Assembly: GCF_030272895.1 (NCBI RefSeq) | Contig: NZ_JALRNF010000023.1 | Span: 1 to 64,000, forward strand | DNA from: Pseudomonas sp. BGr12 | GTDB lineage: Bacteria; Pseudomonadota; Gammaproteobacteria; Pseudomonadales; Pseudomonadaceae | Direction: 5' to 3' | Length of the DNA stretch: 64,000 nt | Shown: positions 63,373 to 64,000 of the stretch, one piece after another | Position numbering within the stretch: position 1 is the stretch's first letter | How the letters are laid out: each line of letters starts with the position of its first letter | Program-made: the position numbers and the translations under genes | The notes under the pieces: generated by a model | The model's database searches: none | What the model saw: only the letters and a program-made list of their open reading frames with translations | What the model was told of the DNA's origin: nothing

Positions 63373-64000
63373 ATGAGCGAAAATCAAACGTACGACTCCT
63401 CCAGCATCAAGGTGCTGAAAGGGCTAGATGCCGTGCGCAAGCGTCCCGGTATGTACATTGGCGACACCGATGATGGTAGCGGCCTGCACCACATGGTGTT
63501 CGAGGTGGTCGATAACTCGATCGACGAGGCACTCGCCGGCCACTGTGATGACATCACCGTAATCATTCATCCGGATGAATCCATCAGTGTTCGCGACAAC
63601 GGTCGCGGTATTCCAGTCGACGTGCATAAAGAGGAAGGCGTCTCCGCCGCCGAGGTCATCATGACCGTCCTGCACGCTGGCGGTAAGTTTGACGACAACT
63701 CCTATAAAGTTTCCGGCGGTCTGCACGGTGTGGGTGTGTCGGTGGTAAACGCCCTGTCCGAGCAGTTGATCCTCACTGTTCGTCGTAGTGGCAAGATCTG
63801 GGAACAGACCTACGTTCACGGTGTTCCTCAAGCCCCGATGAAAATCGTTGGCGACAGTGAAACCACGGGTACCCATATCCACTTCAAACCGTCGGCCGAA
63901 ACCTTCAAGAACATCCACTTCAGCTGGGACATCCTGGCCAAGCGGATTCGCGAACTGTCGTTCCTCAACTCCGGCGTCGGCATCCTGCTGAAGGATGAGC
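63373..64000 (+). CDS. gyrB: DNA gyrase subunit B (5' part)
   Basis: First 209 codons; the gene runs off the window. GHKL ATPase motifs are present: [27 protein letters not shown] and [15 protein letters not shown]. Starts four bases after the recF stop. Confidence 0.98.
   Translation, partial: MSENQTYDSSSIKVLKGLDAVRKRPGMYIGDTDDGSGLHHMVFEVVDNSIDEALAGHCDDITVIIHPDESISVRDNGRGIPVDVHKEEGVSAAEVIMTVLHAGGKFDDNSYKVSGGLHGVGVSVVNALSEQLILTVRRSGKIWEQTYVHGVPQAPMKIVGDSETTGTHIHFKPSAETFKNIHFSWDILAKRIRELSFLNSGVGILLKDE

Overview
The window is a Pseudomonas chromosome segment around the replication origin, most likely from the P. putida / P. fluorescens group. It carries the standard order rpmH-oriC-dnaA-dnaN-recF-gyrB on one side and rnpA-yidD-yidC-mnmE-mnmG-rsmG-parA-parB-atpIBEFHAGDC-glmU-glmR-glmS on the other, with protein sequences typical of that genus and REP palindromes of the P. 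putida type. No rRNA, tRNA or CRISPR array was seen.

Layout. (1) 1-11.3 kb: a one-strand benzoate/catechol cluster that runs from benzoate uptake (benK, benF-like porin) through benzoate dihydroxylation (benABCD) to catechol ortho-cleavage (catB, catC, catA). It has two XylS/BenR-type AraC regulators; paired TGCA-N6-GGNTA-like sites lie in front of both benA and benK. A fossil of a CatR-like LysR gene, with an intact ATAC-N7-GTAT dyad, sits just beyond the cluster at 11.36-11.43 kb. (2) 11.5-15.3 kb: an exported catalase-peroxidase (katG) diverging from an OxyR with an extra internal segment. (3) 15.3-22.5 kb: a LysR-controlled accessory cluster (RidA-like, cysteine hydrolase, Ohr, exported esterase, membrane-anchored monooxygenase-like protein, Tat-exported amidohydrolase), entered through a solo transposon-type end at 15275.

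(4) 22535-38741: a 16.2 kb Tn7-like element inserted about 25 bp downstream of the glmS stop codon, i.e. at attTn7. It has matching 26 bp terminal repeats, internal repeats of the same core, and a direct repeat AATCTG on both flanks. Its transposition module is reduced to a 5' fragment of a TniQ/TnsD gene cut off by an IS3-type end. Cargo includes a small operon with a GyrA-N-terminus look-alike, a PLD-family nuclease-like protein, a ComEC-type metallo-beta-lactamase-fold protein, an unknown 332-residue protein, a complete IS3-family element, a 1379-residue secreted M19-dipeptidase-like protein, an MvaT-type H-NS protein with an ACG start, and a two-gene copper-amine-oxidase-like unit. The probable native glmS terminator is now stranded at 22.49 kb on the far side of the insertion.

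(5) 38.8-64 kb: core genes for amino-sugar synthesis (glmS, glmR, glmU), the F1Fo ATP synthase, ParAB partitioning, tRNA modification (mnmG, mnmE), rRNA methylation (rsmG), membrane-protein insertion (yidC, yidD), RNase P protein, L34, oriC and the initiation/repair genes. Two parS sites lie inside recF, and the mnmG-mnmE gap contains what looks like a second, partial copy of the oriC unwinding region.
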